64,000 bases of DNA, from the NCBI GenBank assembly GCA_018350325.1, contig JAEVLN010000014.1, positions 124,001-188,000 on the forward strand. Direction: 5' to 3'. Below the pieces are notes generated by a model. It was not told the origin of the DNA, searched no databases, and saw only the letters and a list, made by a program, of their open reading frames with translations. How positions within the stretch are numbered: the stretch's first letter is position 1; every line of letters begins with the position of its first letter. The DNA is from Globodera rostochiensis (lineage: Eukaryota > Nematoda > Chromadorea > Rhabditida > Heteroderidae). This document shows positions 35,942-49,700 of this stretch, piece after piece. Made by a program: the position numbers and the translations under genes.

Positions 35942-37160
35942 AAGCCTTTAAATGATGAAAACTTGACAACGGAATGCCATTTTTTTAAATATATTTTTAT
36001 TTTTCACATTTCGATTACTATTTTTATTTTACAAATGCAAAATCCCAAATGCTGTTTCAACACCGGTGATACCTAAACAAATAATCGCTTGAAGGAAAAA
36101 GTGCCAAATTCAAATTTGCTCAATTAAAAGAGAGTAAAAAGCTTTCTATTAATAGATTTTTTTGTTAATTTAATTGATATAAATTTAAATTAAATAGAAA
36201 CATGCAAGTTTCTGAACACGGGTGGCGAATATCCCAGATTTTTTGTAAACCTTTACAGAAACAATCTCAATTCGGCAGCATCAAAATAGTAAAAATTAAT
36301 TGAATTTTTACTTTTATGTCCAATAATTGTTTTGTGGCCTCGCGCGCGGCCAACCAAAAACGGGCCCCCCTCAAAACAATCGGCAAGATTATTTCATCGG
36401 CGGGCCCGGGAGGGGAATTGAACCTGTTTGTCGCCCCGAGCGATTTGAGACGTTACAGCCCCCGCCCCAATTTTGTGTTGACAGTGTTCCCCCCCCCCCC
36501 CCCCCGCCGAGTCGCGTGAAGTGCCACCCCCCCCCCCCCCAACCCCCAAAGTTCCCCAGAATTGAGCGAATTTGGGCGACGGGGCACAAATTTGTATGTG
36601 TCATCATAAAATCAGTTTTTTTTTACCAATAAACCAATTTTTAAAATTAAAAAAACCCCATCTTTAGTCTTTTATTACTAATGTTGTTGTGCCCGAATTT
36701 AATTGTTATCATGACAAAATTTTGCTCAAGTCAAAAGATTGCATTTTCTGGAATTTAAAATTTCCAAAAGCAAAAATTTTGTGCCAATTTCTCCAAAGTT
36801 TCTTTGATTTAACGCGTTTTCGGATGAACAAATAAAAACGGTCAAGGCACGCCATTTTAAAAATATTCAATCAATTTATGAAATGGACTATTTCTTCTAA
36901 AAGATTTTTTCTCCGACAAATTTGTGAGCACAAATCGCTTTAAATCATTTTTTGGTGAAAACAAAAACATTTTTAGTTTATTAAAATTCAAAAAACATTG
37001 ATTTTATGTTTCCTCATTTAAAGTGGTGCCAGATTTAGTGATTGGCATAATAACTTTTTGTTGTTGTTGCCATTTTGCCAATAAAATATATATTTCGGGT
37101 AATAATTTTTTTCGGCACGTTTAAGCAACCCAAAAAAAATATTGGGCGCTAAAAATTAAA
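35942..37160. other. Spacer between tyrosinase copies 1 and 2
   Basis: No gene. A GC-rich patch at 36340-36600 holds two long C tracts (about 36489-36506 and 36525-36540); the remainder is AT-rich and should contain the 3' end of copy 1 and the promoter of copy 2. Confidence 0.5.
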
Positions 37161-37175
37161 TGTTTTTAGCCTAAA

Positions 37176-40100
37176 ATGTGGTTACATTCACTGTGTTTGC
37201 TGCTTTTTGCACTGTTTCCAATTCAAAATGCACAGAAAAGCTGTGCCACCGCTCCAACGAGCGCGCTAAGAACGTTGTGTGAACAATTGCATCGGTGGGA
37301 CACAAATGCTCGGGTAGGCGGCAAAACGCCAATTATGCCAAATTTGAATGCGTATAATGAATTGTAAAATCTTTACTTTTTAATAGAGTAGGACGGGATC
37401 GGGATTTTGGGAAAAACCGGATCGGGATTAAGAAAATGAAAACACCGGGATTTTATGAGTGGGAAAATTAATCAAATCCCGGTCCAAAAACCCGGGAATA
37501 ATGGTCAAAAACAAAGATTTGAAATTTTGAAAAAACTCCGGGATTTTATAAGGGGGAAATTCAGTCCCTAAATTGGAGACTTCAGTACCAGTCCCGATTC
37601 CGTCCTACTCTACTTTTTAAAACCCCAAACATTATCATCGTTGCAACAAAATCAAAATTAATTTATGTTTAAAAATTTTAGGCTGCCCCACCAGTTGAGG
37701 ACAAAATTCCACTTCCTCCCGCCATTGCGGGCCTTCCCGGCAATTTACAAAATTTTTTAAAATTTAAAAACCCGCATTTTTTAGCGCCAACTTTGGCCGC
37801 TGAATTGGCCCCAATTGCGACAACGCCTTACCAGTGCATGGATTTGCCGTGTCTTTCCTCATATCTTGGCGGTAAAATTTAAACAAAAATTGGGCGGTTA
37901 AAATTAATTAAAATTTAAATTGTCGGTAAATTTTTGAATTTATAATTTACTAAAAAGTGAAGAAGCCTTTCAGGAAAACAAGCGAATAAGGCCATACGCA
38001 AGGAGTACAGAATGCTGTCCGACATGGAACGCTCCAGATTCGTAAACATTTTTATTTTATTTTTTATTTCTTAATAAATTTGGCCATTTTTAGCACGCTG
38101 CCATGAAGACAATAAAGAAGAATGGGGAATACGACAAAATTGCCAGAATCCACGCCGACCCAACCATCGGTGGAGGGGCCCATGGCGGTCCGGCATTTTT
38201 GCCATGGCATCGGGAATACATCAAACGGTGAAATAAATATTAAAACTTCCTAAAAATCTTTGAAATATGTTCAACTTAATTAATTAAACACTCAAAATTT
38301 GAAAGATTGGAAATTTCGCTTCGCCAAGTGGATCCGAGCGTGGCATTGCCTTACTGGGACTCAACGCTAGAGGACCACCTTCCGACGCCCAAAGATTCTC
38401 ATCTTTTCACGACCGATGTGAGAATAAATAATAAATTAATAAAAAACTAATTTAAAATGAAATAATAAATTTTAAAAAAAATGATTAATAAAAAAACGTA
38501 TTAAAATTTATTTTACAGTTTATGGGTGAAACGGATGCGGCCGGCAATTTGGTGAAGGGCGACTTTGCGGGATGGCAAACCACCACCGTAATTATATTTA
38601 ATTAATGAAATTTTTAAATATATTGTTTAATTAAATTTGAATTTGTTAGTGCAGAAATTCCATTTTAGGGCAAGGCAAATGTACTCCGAAAACTCGGCAC
38701 CGATGGGCACGGCTTTCGCGAAACGGAGTGAATTAATTTTACAGAAAATTAAATTTTATAAAAATTCTAGGATGATTTAAATGCTTCATGTATTAGCAAA
38801 AATATATTATTTTTTTAATTATAATTAAAATATTAAGAATTAATTGGTTCCTGCAACAGACGACGCCGGAAATGATTTTTGGCTATTCCGCCCCTCAACA
38901 GGTTTTGGGCTTTTGAGTAAATATAAATTTTATTTATTTAATGCATTTTGCGTTTTAAAATAAATAAATTCATTCGTTTTTATTCCCAAAGGGCTGCACA
39001 GTGACGACCAACTACAATCTAATCGAGGTCGGTCGGCTTACATTTTGTGTCCGGGACCAAAATGCTGCCCATTTTTATTTGTTTAATATTTGATTAATTT
39101 TAAACGAGTTTTAATGAATTAAATGTTTAAATATTTATTTTTAATGAATTAAATGTTTAAATATTTATTTTTAATGAATTAAATGTTTATATTTATTTTT
39201 AATGAATTAAATGTTTAAATATTTATTTTTAATGAATTAAATGTTTAAATATTTATTTTTAATGAATTAAATGTTTAAATATTTATTTTTAATGAATTAA
39301 ATGTTTAAATATTTATTTTTAATGAATTAAATGTTTAAATATTTATTTTTAATTAAATGTTTAAATATTTAAAATTCAGTACACACACGGCAACATTCAT
39401 TTGTTTATCGGCGGCGACATGGCCGAACAGTCGACGGCCGCAAATGATCCCATTTTCTTTCTGCTCCATTCTTTCGTGGATTTTGTAATTTTTTTTATCC
39501 CTTAAATTTAATAATTTTATTTATTATTATTATTATACAATAAAAATAAAATTCTTAAAACATTCATTATGTGGCAGATTTGGGAAATGAAACGCCAACG
39601 GCAAGGTCAATTTGAGCGCGAATCACTTTACCCAATGGATAATGCGGTATAAAAAAGCAAAAATATATAATTTAAAAATTTGAAATTTATTTATACAAAT
39701 CAAATTAAAGTCCTTTTTAAAATTGAATTAAATTAAAAAACAACATTTAGCAATGTGCCAGCGCACTTCACTTCGGCTCTGCCCTCATGAGGCCATTCCA
39801 AGTTAGGGCACCGAATTTGTTTTGAATATTGAAAAAAAATTTGTTATTAGCCATGGCAAAATCGTGACGGCATGAGCAACAAGTACACGGACAATTTGTA
39901 TGAGTATGCGCCCCGTCCGAGCTGCCAATCGGGACCCAATTGTGGATCAAAGTGGGTTGGGGCGAAAACTTTGGAATTTATTATTATTATTATTATTAAT
40001 AGGTACTTGTTTTGTGACCGCTCGCACGGCACTCCCCGTTGCGCGGCACAGGTGAAGCCGGGCGGAAACTGTACTGGATTCAATAATGGTGAGCTTTATT

Positions 40101-42658
40101 AAGTTAAATAGTTTTGGTGAAATTGGTAAAAATATTGCAAATTTAAATATTACGAAGAAATAAATTCCTTTTTTAATCATTTTTTGTCCAAATTAACAAA
40201 ACAATATTTTTTGTAATTCTAAGGCGAAGACGTGTGCCTGAATGGCGAATGTCGGGCAAACAAATGTGTCCAAACAGAAAAAGTGGATTTAATTATGTTT
40301 AATTTGCATTAATTTAATTATTTAAGCAATTTTATCGCGTTTTTCAATAAAATTATCACTAATTTTTTTGAATATCTTTAGGCAAAACCCACACCAAAAC
40401 CGCCGCCCTCCGGGTCGACCGGTTCGCCGTTGAAACCGGTCCATGTAATAAATTTGAATATTTATTTTAATAAAATAATAATTATTTTAATTAAAATATC
40501 TAGGTGGCTTGCTACAATGAGCACGAGTGCTGTGCTACGTGGGCCAACAAAGGCGAGTGCCAGCGAAATCCGAGCTATATGAATGCGTGGTGCAAGGCCA
40601 GCTGCAAACAGGTGCTAAATAATGCAATTAAAATGAATATTAAATGACATTTTACCGCTTTTCTAAATTTATTTTGAATATTATTTTTTTTATTTCTTAT
40701 ATTAATTTATTTTAGTCAAAACTCTGTTCATTTAATAATTTTTATTATTTTAATATATTAACTTTTATAAATATTTAACAGTGCCAACCCGACTATAGCA
40801 TGGCTACAGGTAAACAAATAGAATTTTAAATTTAAATTTAAAAAAATGTATTTTTTAGAATGCGCAGACCGCCACAAAAACTGTGGCCGATGGAATGGAC
40901 AGGGCGAATGTAACAAGAACTTGTTTTGGATGGTAAGATTTATTGTGATAGTTTTAATATTAAATATATTTTTAATGCCTTTTTAATCATTTTTATTAGA
41001 TATTAAGTTTAAAAAATTAGACAGAAAATTGTCGAAAATCGTGCTCAAAATGTGGTGTGGCCAGAAGTCAAGTGTGCGGCGGTGGTGCAGGAAGTAAAAC
41101 AAACCAGAGTAAGAATTTGTTTTTTTGCCAATTTTTTTTATTATTATTATTTTCAATAATTTTATTTGTTTTATTTTGAAGACCGTGTCACAAAACCGCC
41201 ACCAAAGCAAGCCAAATGCACGTCGCCAATGTGTTTCAATGAAAATTTGTGCTGCCAGGCAATTTGAATTATTTTTAATTAGTGCTAATTTATTTTAATT
41301 ATATTAAAAATTTGCAGAATTACGCGCGGATTTATTTTGCATCTAATTGCCAAAAATAACTTTAATAATTATTTCTAGGCCCGTTCACATTTATCGAATA
41401 AATAAATTAATGAAATTTGAATTTTTAGCTTTGGGGTTTGATGGGCGAATGCCGCAAAAATTCGGCATGGATGACCTGCAATTGCCGCGTCAGTTGTGGC
41501 GCTTGCATCCCACAAAATTATGCGTTTGGAGGTGCTGACTTTATTTGAATCTTTTTTTATTGGCACAATTTTTTGTTTTGCCTTTGGCATTTTGTGAAAA
41601 ATTTGTTAGCGCCTTTCACTTTTGGCATTTTATTATGTTTTAGCGTGTGCCGATTATCATCCCCAATGCGGGCAATGGGCCGGGCGTGGCGAGTGCCAGA
41701 AGAATGGGTGGATGTTGGAGAATTGCAAGCGAAGCTGTGACACTTGTGTGAGCTTCTGGGAGCTCAGACAGGTTGGGGAGTTAATTTAAATTATTTTTAA
41801 TTCATAATACATATAAAATATATATTTTTATTATTTATGAATAGGTAGTTTATGTATAAACTTAAATATTTGGACAATAATGCCAAAAAGGAATATACTC
41901 AAAACAGATTTACATTTAAATTTTTTGCCTTTTTATTCGTAAAATATTATTTAAAAAATGTTTATATTTACTTTTTCTTAAAATAATTTTATTCCAGCTT
42001 TTTGGAATACTTTTTTCTATTGACTAAAATATTAAATTTATGATCTAAATTTATTAAATTGCATTTATTATTTAAAACAAAAAATTTTCTAAGTCATGTC
42101 GCGGAAGACAAAGCGGGGGGCGCCGTCGGCGGTCCACCGCTGCGCCGGCCATCGAATTTAACGACGATTTTGAGCCCATCGGACTGTTGCGAATGGTCCG
42201 GGAAGCCGCAATTAATGGTAAAAGTTTTGTTTTTTATTAAATATTAATTAAAATAAAATATTGATAATTTTTTTGTTGCAATTTTTACAGAGTCCTCAAC
42301 GGCAATTCCACTCAAGGGCATCAGTGTTGTGGGCGGTGACAGTGGAGGGAAAATCAAAAATTTATTCGGCGGTACATTTTTATGAAACTATTCATTTAAA
42401 ATTCGAAATCGGACTTAGGACCAATCGGGATTTTGATCGAGAATCGCAGAAAATCTCGATCGAAAACGCCGAGATTTCGATCGAGAATCTCGAAAAAGCA
42501 TTAAGATCTCGTAACATTTTATCGATCGAAAATCATCCGATCTCTAATTTTAAATATATTAATTATCTATTTTAGGGGACGTTGGGCCTGCCAAACCACC
42601 AGCAAAAGGTGTTAAAAAGCGTGAATTGCCCGAAAGTCGTGGGATGCCTTCAAATTGA
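37176..42658 (+). CDS. Secreted tyrosinase with four ShKT domains (copy 2)
   Basis: Twenty-seven exons join in frame to 750 residues: 37176-37313, 37682-37739, 37785-37871, 37974-38041, 38094-38227, 38306-38417, 38519-38587, 38669-38727, 38838-38901, 38992-39027, 39380-39484, 39578-39646, 39751-39801, 39851-39951, 40003-40088, 40224-40282, 40382-40444, 40504-40611, 40782-40809, 40859-40932, 41021-41108, 41182-41258, 41429-41531, 41644-41771, 42094-42217, 42291-42371, 42576-42658. Signal peptide [20 protein letters not shown]. CuA His in [21 protein letters not shown]; CuB in YTHGNIH and FFLLHSFVD, where the usual HH doublet is LH. Exon 4 is 42 bases shorter than in its paralogues and a Cys of CMDLGCLC is Ser here. 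Introns 2 and 22 start with GC. A tail rich in Gly, Pro and Lys follows the fourth ShKT. Intron 1 carries a MITE, as does the last intron. TTTTTAG lies six bases before the ATG. Confidence 0.92.
37384..37612. mobile_element. hAT-like MITE, 229 bp, in tyrosinase intron 1
   Basis: It starts TAGAGTAGGACGGGATCGGG and ends CCCGATTCCGTCCTACTCTA. The flanks CTTTTTAA (37376-37383) and CTTTTTAA (37613-37620) are identical 8-mers. It is the same family as 54647-54879. The interior has iterated CCGGGATT words and no coding frame. Confidence 0.92.
39099..39366. repeat. 30-bp AT tandem repeat in a tyrosinase intron
   Basis: About nine copies of TTTTTAATGAATTAAATG plus TTTAAATATTTA in the intron before the CuB exon of copy 2. 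Copies are nearly identical, with one shortened to 26 bases, so expansion is recent. Confidence 0.95.
42402..42546. mobile_element. Small TCGATCGAG-type MITE in tyrosinase last intron
   Basis: Same terminal family as 21066-22131: left CGGACTTAGG, right CCGATCTCTA, with iterated TCGATCGAGAATCTCG between. The flanks ATTTAAAA and ATTTTAAA match at 7 of 8 positions, as for an old target duplication. Confidence 0.65.
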
Positions 42659-42659
42659 T

Positions 42660-43760
42660 GGGGGACGGGCAATGTATGGCGGCAACCAAAGATACCGTAT
42701 CAGAAGCAAGTGTACGGATTTACTACCGTATACCTAGTTGATAAGGCGAGATGAGATGATCACTAGTTTTGTATACCATTTGAGGAGATTAATTAATTAA
42801 ATTTGGTTAAATATCCGGCATTCCAACGCCACAGCAAATCCGAAAATCGAAATTCGTTATATATTCTTGTTTATAATAGACTCATTTTTTCAAAAAAATT
42901 GAGGTCCGCCATAATTGCTAATTCTGTTAACGGATCCCGGCTGCTTTCTTAATTTAATTTGGATTCATTTTAGGAAAAAATGTAATAAAAATTAAGGCTT
43001 TTACGAAAAACTTTCACAATTCCTGCTCCTCGCCCGCCAAAGGCCTTTTTCTTCACAGTTTCAAGACTTTATAACCCACAACACAAATTGTGATTAATTG
43101 AACCGTTTGCCGAAGGGCGTGAAATGGTCGTCATAAAATGAATGAATGAACGAACCTGTCCCCCCCGGCGTTAATAATCAAAAAAATTGTCGGGCATTTC
43201 TTCTCGTCGCGCACCGTCAGAAGCAAATTCTCATATTTTACACAACATGGAAGGAAACGACCGAGCAAAAATGTTTTCATTATGGGACAAAACGGGACGA
43301 GTTTTGAAACCATTTTATCGTCTTACAATTTTTTTTTTTGTCAATCGATGCGTTTTTGATTTTTTTTTTTTTTTGTCAAACTGTTAATGATACCGATTAA
43401 AGAGTTTCAGCTGTTTTTGCTAAGTCCGAGAGAATGAATTTTGCTGTCAATGAATTCATAAACTTGCAAATTTTTTATGTTTTTTGATTTGGCTAAGTTT
43501 GCAGAGACACATTTTATCAATTCTTACGCATTAAGAAACATTTTTGTCTGCTCGTCAATGAAATTAATTCAAATATTAAATTTAAATATTACGACTTTAA
43601 TTTTAGATTGCTTGTTTCTCAATTTTATAAATTTATTTTATTCTTATTTTTGAATAATTGTTTATGTTATTTTGAATGATAAACACATAAGAAATAAATT
43701 TGTTTTATTTTACTGAATGTTGATTTTTTCCCAATTTCCAATTTCATTTTTTTATTAATT
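42660..43760. other. Spacer between tyrosinase copies 2 and 3
   Basis: No gene supported. T-rich homopolymers at 43328-43340 and 43362-43374. A short frame MEGNDRAKMFSLWDKTGRVL at 43247 has no splice or family support. Confidence 0.4.
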
Positions 43761-43773
43761 TGCATTTTAGGAA

Positions 43774-46700
43774 ATGGCGACAAAATGGACAATATTATTA
43801 CTCATTATTTGTGCTATTCAGCTCAAAGTGCATGGCCAGGATGAGCTTGAAAAATCGGGGAACAAAAGCTCTTCCGCCGCCATCGACAAAAGCGAACTTT
43901 CCCCTCCGGCATCGACAGAAAATTCCGAAAAATCGGAAAAAGCAAAAGAAAGTGATAATAAAAATGACGACGGAAAGAAGCCAAACCTTGAAGAAAAAGC
44001 GTCAAATAGAAATGACAGTACCACAACAACAGGTGTCTGTTTAAATAAAACTTTTAATTTTTTGGAATATTTTATTTTAATATAAAATAGGCGACGGCAG
44101 TGAAAAAACTTTGGGCAAAACGCCGCCGCCCGATTTGGCGGGCGACTTGGCTTCGTCAGGGGGTGTATTTAAAATTAAAAATAAATAAATTTAAAAATGA
44201 AATTAAGGCACAACCAATTCTTCTGGGCCAGTGCCACCGCCAAAAAGTAAAAAAATTATACAATTATTAATCTTATTTATTCCAAATAAACTCAAATTAA
44301 AATAAAATAAAAACCCAAATTAAAATAAAAGAAAATTCTGCAAAATCAGTGATTTAAAAACCATAATAATTAGACACGGCATCCGGTGAGGACCCCTGCG
44401 CCAAAGCGCCAACAAAATCGTTACGAATTGTCTGTCAACAGCTCCACCGATGGGACAAAAATGCCCGAGTATTTAATTTATTATTAATTTCTTTGTTTTT
44501 AAAAAGCATTTTAAATTTGAATTATTAGGAGGCGCCTCCGGTGGAAGAAGCTGTCCCAAAAATGCCATCAATTCCCGGATTAGACAGTAAACAAAATTCA
44601 CAAATCAAATCAAATCAAATTATTTAATTTATTTTGGATATAAATATTTTAATTAAATGTTAAATGAAAAATTATTTTTTAAGTGGGCCTTCTCGCCGCC
44701 GAACTTGCGCCGATCGCCGCATCGCCTTACCAATGCATGGATTTGGGCTGTCTATGCAAATACATGAATGGTAATAAAATTAATATTAAAAAATTTTCGC
44801 GAAGTTTATTTATTAAATTTGACAGGAAATGGCCAAGAAGGCTCAAATAATTGCCAACTTTCTGATAACAAACCGTTGAAAAAGGCAATACGCAAGGAAT
44901 ACCGGATGCTCAGTGACCAAGAACGAGCAAAATTTGTATATTTATCTATTAATAAAATTATTTGGGGCTAAGGATTTATGAATTTTTGTTGTTGTTAAAG
45001 CATGCCGCGATGAATGCCATCAAAAAAAGTGGTGAATACGACAAAATTGCGGCACTCCATGCCGCGTTTGGCCAATCCGGCGCTGCCCACGCGGGCCCGG
45101 CATTTTTGCCATGGCATCGCGAATTAATGAAAAGGCAAAACTTTTTTTTAATGGGTTAAAGTGATAAATCATTGTTTAGGAATTTGAGACTTTTTTTTGT
45201 TTAAATTTAAATTTAAAGAATTTGTTAAAATTTCTACAAATTTGGAAGTAAATGCGATGAGATTAATAAAATTCTTTTTTAATATTTAAGAAATAATTGT
45301 CTATTTGGAAATTTAGGCTAATCTTCATTAATTTAGGCTTGAAATTTCATTGCGACAAATGGACCCGTCAGTGTCCGTGCCGTACTGGGATTCCAGTTTG
45401 GAGGCACAATTGCCAACACCCGGAGACTCCCACATGTTCACGAAGGATGTAAATTTTGTTTATTTTTTAATAATTTAAAGAAAAAATACGCCAAAAAGAT
45501 GGAAATAATCTCGGGTTCGGGAGTTCATGATTAGTCAAAATGGATTTTGAGTTTAATTTTAAGACCCGTAAAGCCATAAATAAACGTTTATTAATCTTTT
45601 AATAAAATTAAGTTTATGGGCGACACGGATTCGCAGGGCAATTTGGTGGTCGGAGATTTTGCCGGATGGAAAACACTTACCGTAATAAGCTCATTAATAT
45701 TTAATTAATTAATTATGTTAACTTTTAGGGGACGCCAAATGTGATTAGACATGTCGGCCAAGGGGGCAAAGGCTTCACAGAGAATGAGTAACAAATTAAA
45801 TAATAATTTAAACCATTAAATATTTGTTGCAGGATCCAATGGTTTTTGAATCAGCGACAACTTGACAAAGTTTTCGGCTACAGCTCACCACAACCGGGGG
45901 TTATTTATAAATATATTTTTTTAATTTAATTATTTATTTGTATTTAGTTATGCCCCATGGAACTTGACTATCAATTAATTGAGGCACGTTTTGGAATTGA
46001 TTAAGCAACAAATCATTAAGCAATTAAATGTTCATCTTAAATATTAATCAATAACAGAAATATTAATACATTTGCATTTTGATTAATTGCCCATCCAATT
46101 TCTAATTGAATTTTAGGTGACTCACGGCAATGTTCATTTATTTGTGGGCGGTGAAGAAGCCCAACCGGCCGGGCACATGTCGGACACGTCCACCTCCGCC
46201 AACGACCCGCTGTTCTTCTTGCACCACGCCTTTGTTGACTGCGTAAAATTTGAAAATTTATAAAAATAGCAAAAAAAAAAATCCTAATTAAAAATTTATG
46301 AAAATAAAAACTAGAATTAAAAAAAGAGTTTTGGATAATTTTACATTTATCGACATTGTTTTTAAGATTTGGGAACAATGGCGACAGTCCAAGCAAAATC
46401 GTAATGATCGAGAAATTGCGTATCCAATGGATAATGCGGTAAAAATTCTATTTCAAAACATTTTCAATATTTAAATATTTTTTAAGCAATGTGCCAGTGC
46501 TATGCATTTTGGCTCTGCGCCAATGAGACCATTTCAGGTCGATTTGGGGAGACATTTTTAAATTTTACGATTAAGAGCTATTATTTTATATAATTCTAAA
46601 TTAAATTTGATTTGATTTAAGTTTTATTGAAAATGTCGGTTTTGCCTTTTTGAAATAATTATTTTTGAATTTTTAGCCATGGCGAAATGTGGACGGGCTG

Positions 46701-49700
46701 AGCAACAAATACACGGACAATATGTTCGAGTATGGGCCACGGCCGAACTGTCAGATGGGCCCAAACTGCGGGTCAAAGTGAGTGCGCAAAATTCAGCAAA
46801 AATATACGGGTGAAATTAGAGAGTAGACTGATCGAGATTCTTGATCGAAATCTTGACGAGATTTTTTCGAGATCTCGATTGATCCTAAAGCCCGATCTCC
46901 GGGTATTGTTTAACATTTTTTTGTCTAAAAAAGGTATTTGTTCTGCGACCGTTCACATGGCCCGCCGCATTGTGCGGCAAAAGTTCGCACGCGCGGCAAT
47001 TGCCAAGGCTTTTCCAACGGTGCAAATATTTTGAAATAATTAAATAATAAATTAATTTATTTATTAATTTATTAGACGAAGAAGTTTGCTACAACGGCAT
47101 TTGCCAAAGAGGCCGTTGTGTGGATACGAACATGGTAATAATAATAAAATAAAATTGTGAAAATCACTTACAAATTAAAGGACTAAAAAATCGTAATAAA
47201 ATAAAACGCAAAATTGGGCCAAAAAAGTGCGAAAAGTGCCAAAATTCCTAATTTTTTATCAGAATTTTTATTTAGAATTCAAAAAATTACACCGATTTTC
47301 CTCGAAAATGACACAAAAAAATTGAAAATTCCGGTGCCCGTCGACACAATTGTTTTCAATATATTCAAAATGTTCAGGAACCTCCCACAACTCGCCCACC
47401 TCCGCCAACAACTTTCCAACCGCCAAAGCAATCGCAAGTAAAATTTAATGACATTTTATAATTTAATTAATTACATTTAAAAAGGTTGCGTGTTACAATG
47501 AGCACGAATGTTGCTCACTTTGGGCGGACAAAGGCGAATGTGAACGAAACAGTGGCTATATGAGTTCGTGGTGCAAAGCCAGTTGCCGGCAGGTTAGGCA
47601 ATTTAAATTTATATTAAACAAAAAAGGAAGTGAATAAAGTATAAATATTTTAAATAATTTAATCTCAAAATTAAAATAATGAACAAGAAATGTTAAACAA
47701 ACGTGAATAGAGCTTATATATATTTTTTAAAAGTTTTAAATTTAAAAGAAGAAACAAAATAAAAAACTTTTAAACAAAAGTGAATTGAGCAAAATATAAT
47801 AAAAAGTTTAAATAATTAAATCTTTAAAACTGAACAATTAAATATTTAGTGCCAAGTTGACTATGACATGAATCAAGGTTTTTTGTTTGGAAACAAATAA
47901 ATTGTTTTCATTAATTTTCTCAATACATTTAAAAAAAGAATGCACAAATCGACATCCGAACTGTGGCCAGTGGTCAAATGAAGGGCAGTGCCAGCGCAAC
48001 CAATTTTGGATGGTATTTTTTAAATTAAATTAAATTAATTTCATTATTTATTAATTCCATTCAATTAAATTAATTTCATTATATTAATATTTTAGCAAAA
48101 TTAAATTTATTATTTTCTAAAATCTATTCAATTAAATTCATTTCATTATTATTTTTTTTAATTGTTTCCAATTAAATTAATTTCTTATTTTTTAAATTAT
48201 ATTTAAATTAATCATTTTCATTATTTTAAATTATTCAATTAAATTAATTTGCATATTTTTAAAATTCTATTCAAATAAATGAATTCAATATTTTTAAATT
48301 GTTTTAATTAAATTAATTTATTAATTTAAATAATTTTATTATTAATGCCCATGATTTTTAAGACGGAAAACTGTCGTCAGGCGTGCGGAAAGTGCCAAGT
48401 AACGCGGTGGCAAGTGTGTAACGGAGGTGCCAAAAGTCAACAGAATCAAAGTGGGGAAAATTTTTCAACAAAAAAAAAAATTTTTTTTGAAAACATTTTT
48501 TTAGACCGAATTACGCAAGCGCCCCCCGCTCAACAAGCGCCTCAGTGCTCATCGAAGGGATGTTACAACGAAAATATTTGTTGTCAAGTGATTAATTTTT
48601 TTGTTTAATATAATTTCTTACAAAATTGATCAGAGTTGATCAAATGTCTAAAAGACTCCAAAAACGGGGAGAGCACAGACAGTCAGAGTCAGAGAGAGAG
48701 AATGATTTCTCCATTTTTCCAAAAATTATTAAGAAAAATGCAATAAAAGTCAAATTTTTGAATTTTACTTGCAAGATTGAAAAATTTTCAAAGAAATACA
48801 ATAAAGTTCGAGTTTTTCTTGTCAAGATCGTTCATAGCAACTTATTATTTTTGGGATCTCGAAAAATGTTTACCAAACGCGTTGCCTGGTGGTCGTCGTT
48901 TGGTCTAAAAATATCCTTTTTTCTAAAGTTCAAAAAACTATAATTGGCAAATAAAAATGGGTAATTAAATTTTAATATATTTTATTGCCATCATTTTTAG
49001 CTTTGGGGATTGGCCGGCGAATGTCGCCGAAATCCGCCGTGGATGAACTGCTTTTGCAAAGTCAGCTGCGGAAAGTGCATTCCACAGGATTATGTGTTCG
49101 GATGTGAGCTTTTATTGGAAATATTTAATTAAACATTTTTACACGGCAATTATTTTAATTAACAACCTTTTCTACTAATTAGTAAAAATAATATATTTTT
49201 CAATTTCAATTTTTTAAATTTTAAACAAATTTTTGAAATTTGGTAAATGTTAAAATCTCAAGTCTTTGTTGTTCCGGGAATGTGTTTGTGATTCAACGAA
49301 TGTACCAGGGATGCCTTCCGATCCGTACACCGGGTTCCGTATTTTTTTGTGCATTCCATATTTTTTTGACACGGAAATTAAAATGATTTTTTTTGATTTA
49401 ATTTTAATTACCTAATTTGTAAGCTTGCACTGACTACCATCCCCGCTGTTGGCAGTGGGCCGATGCCGGCGAATGCCGACGCAACGCGTGGATGTTGGAG
49501 AATTGTAAGCAAAGTTGCAGCACCTGTGTCAGCCAGTCCGAGCTCAGACAGGTTGTGGGCGGGGGTTGCCAAAAAATTTTGAAAATTTCATTTTTTGTCC
49601 ACAAATTTTACTGTTATTTATGGACACTGGCATTTGTTATTATATCGAATTGATTTTTTGTTTAAATGTAACTTTTTTCTTATTTTTTAATGAATTTTTA

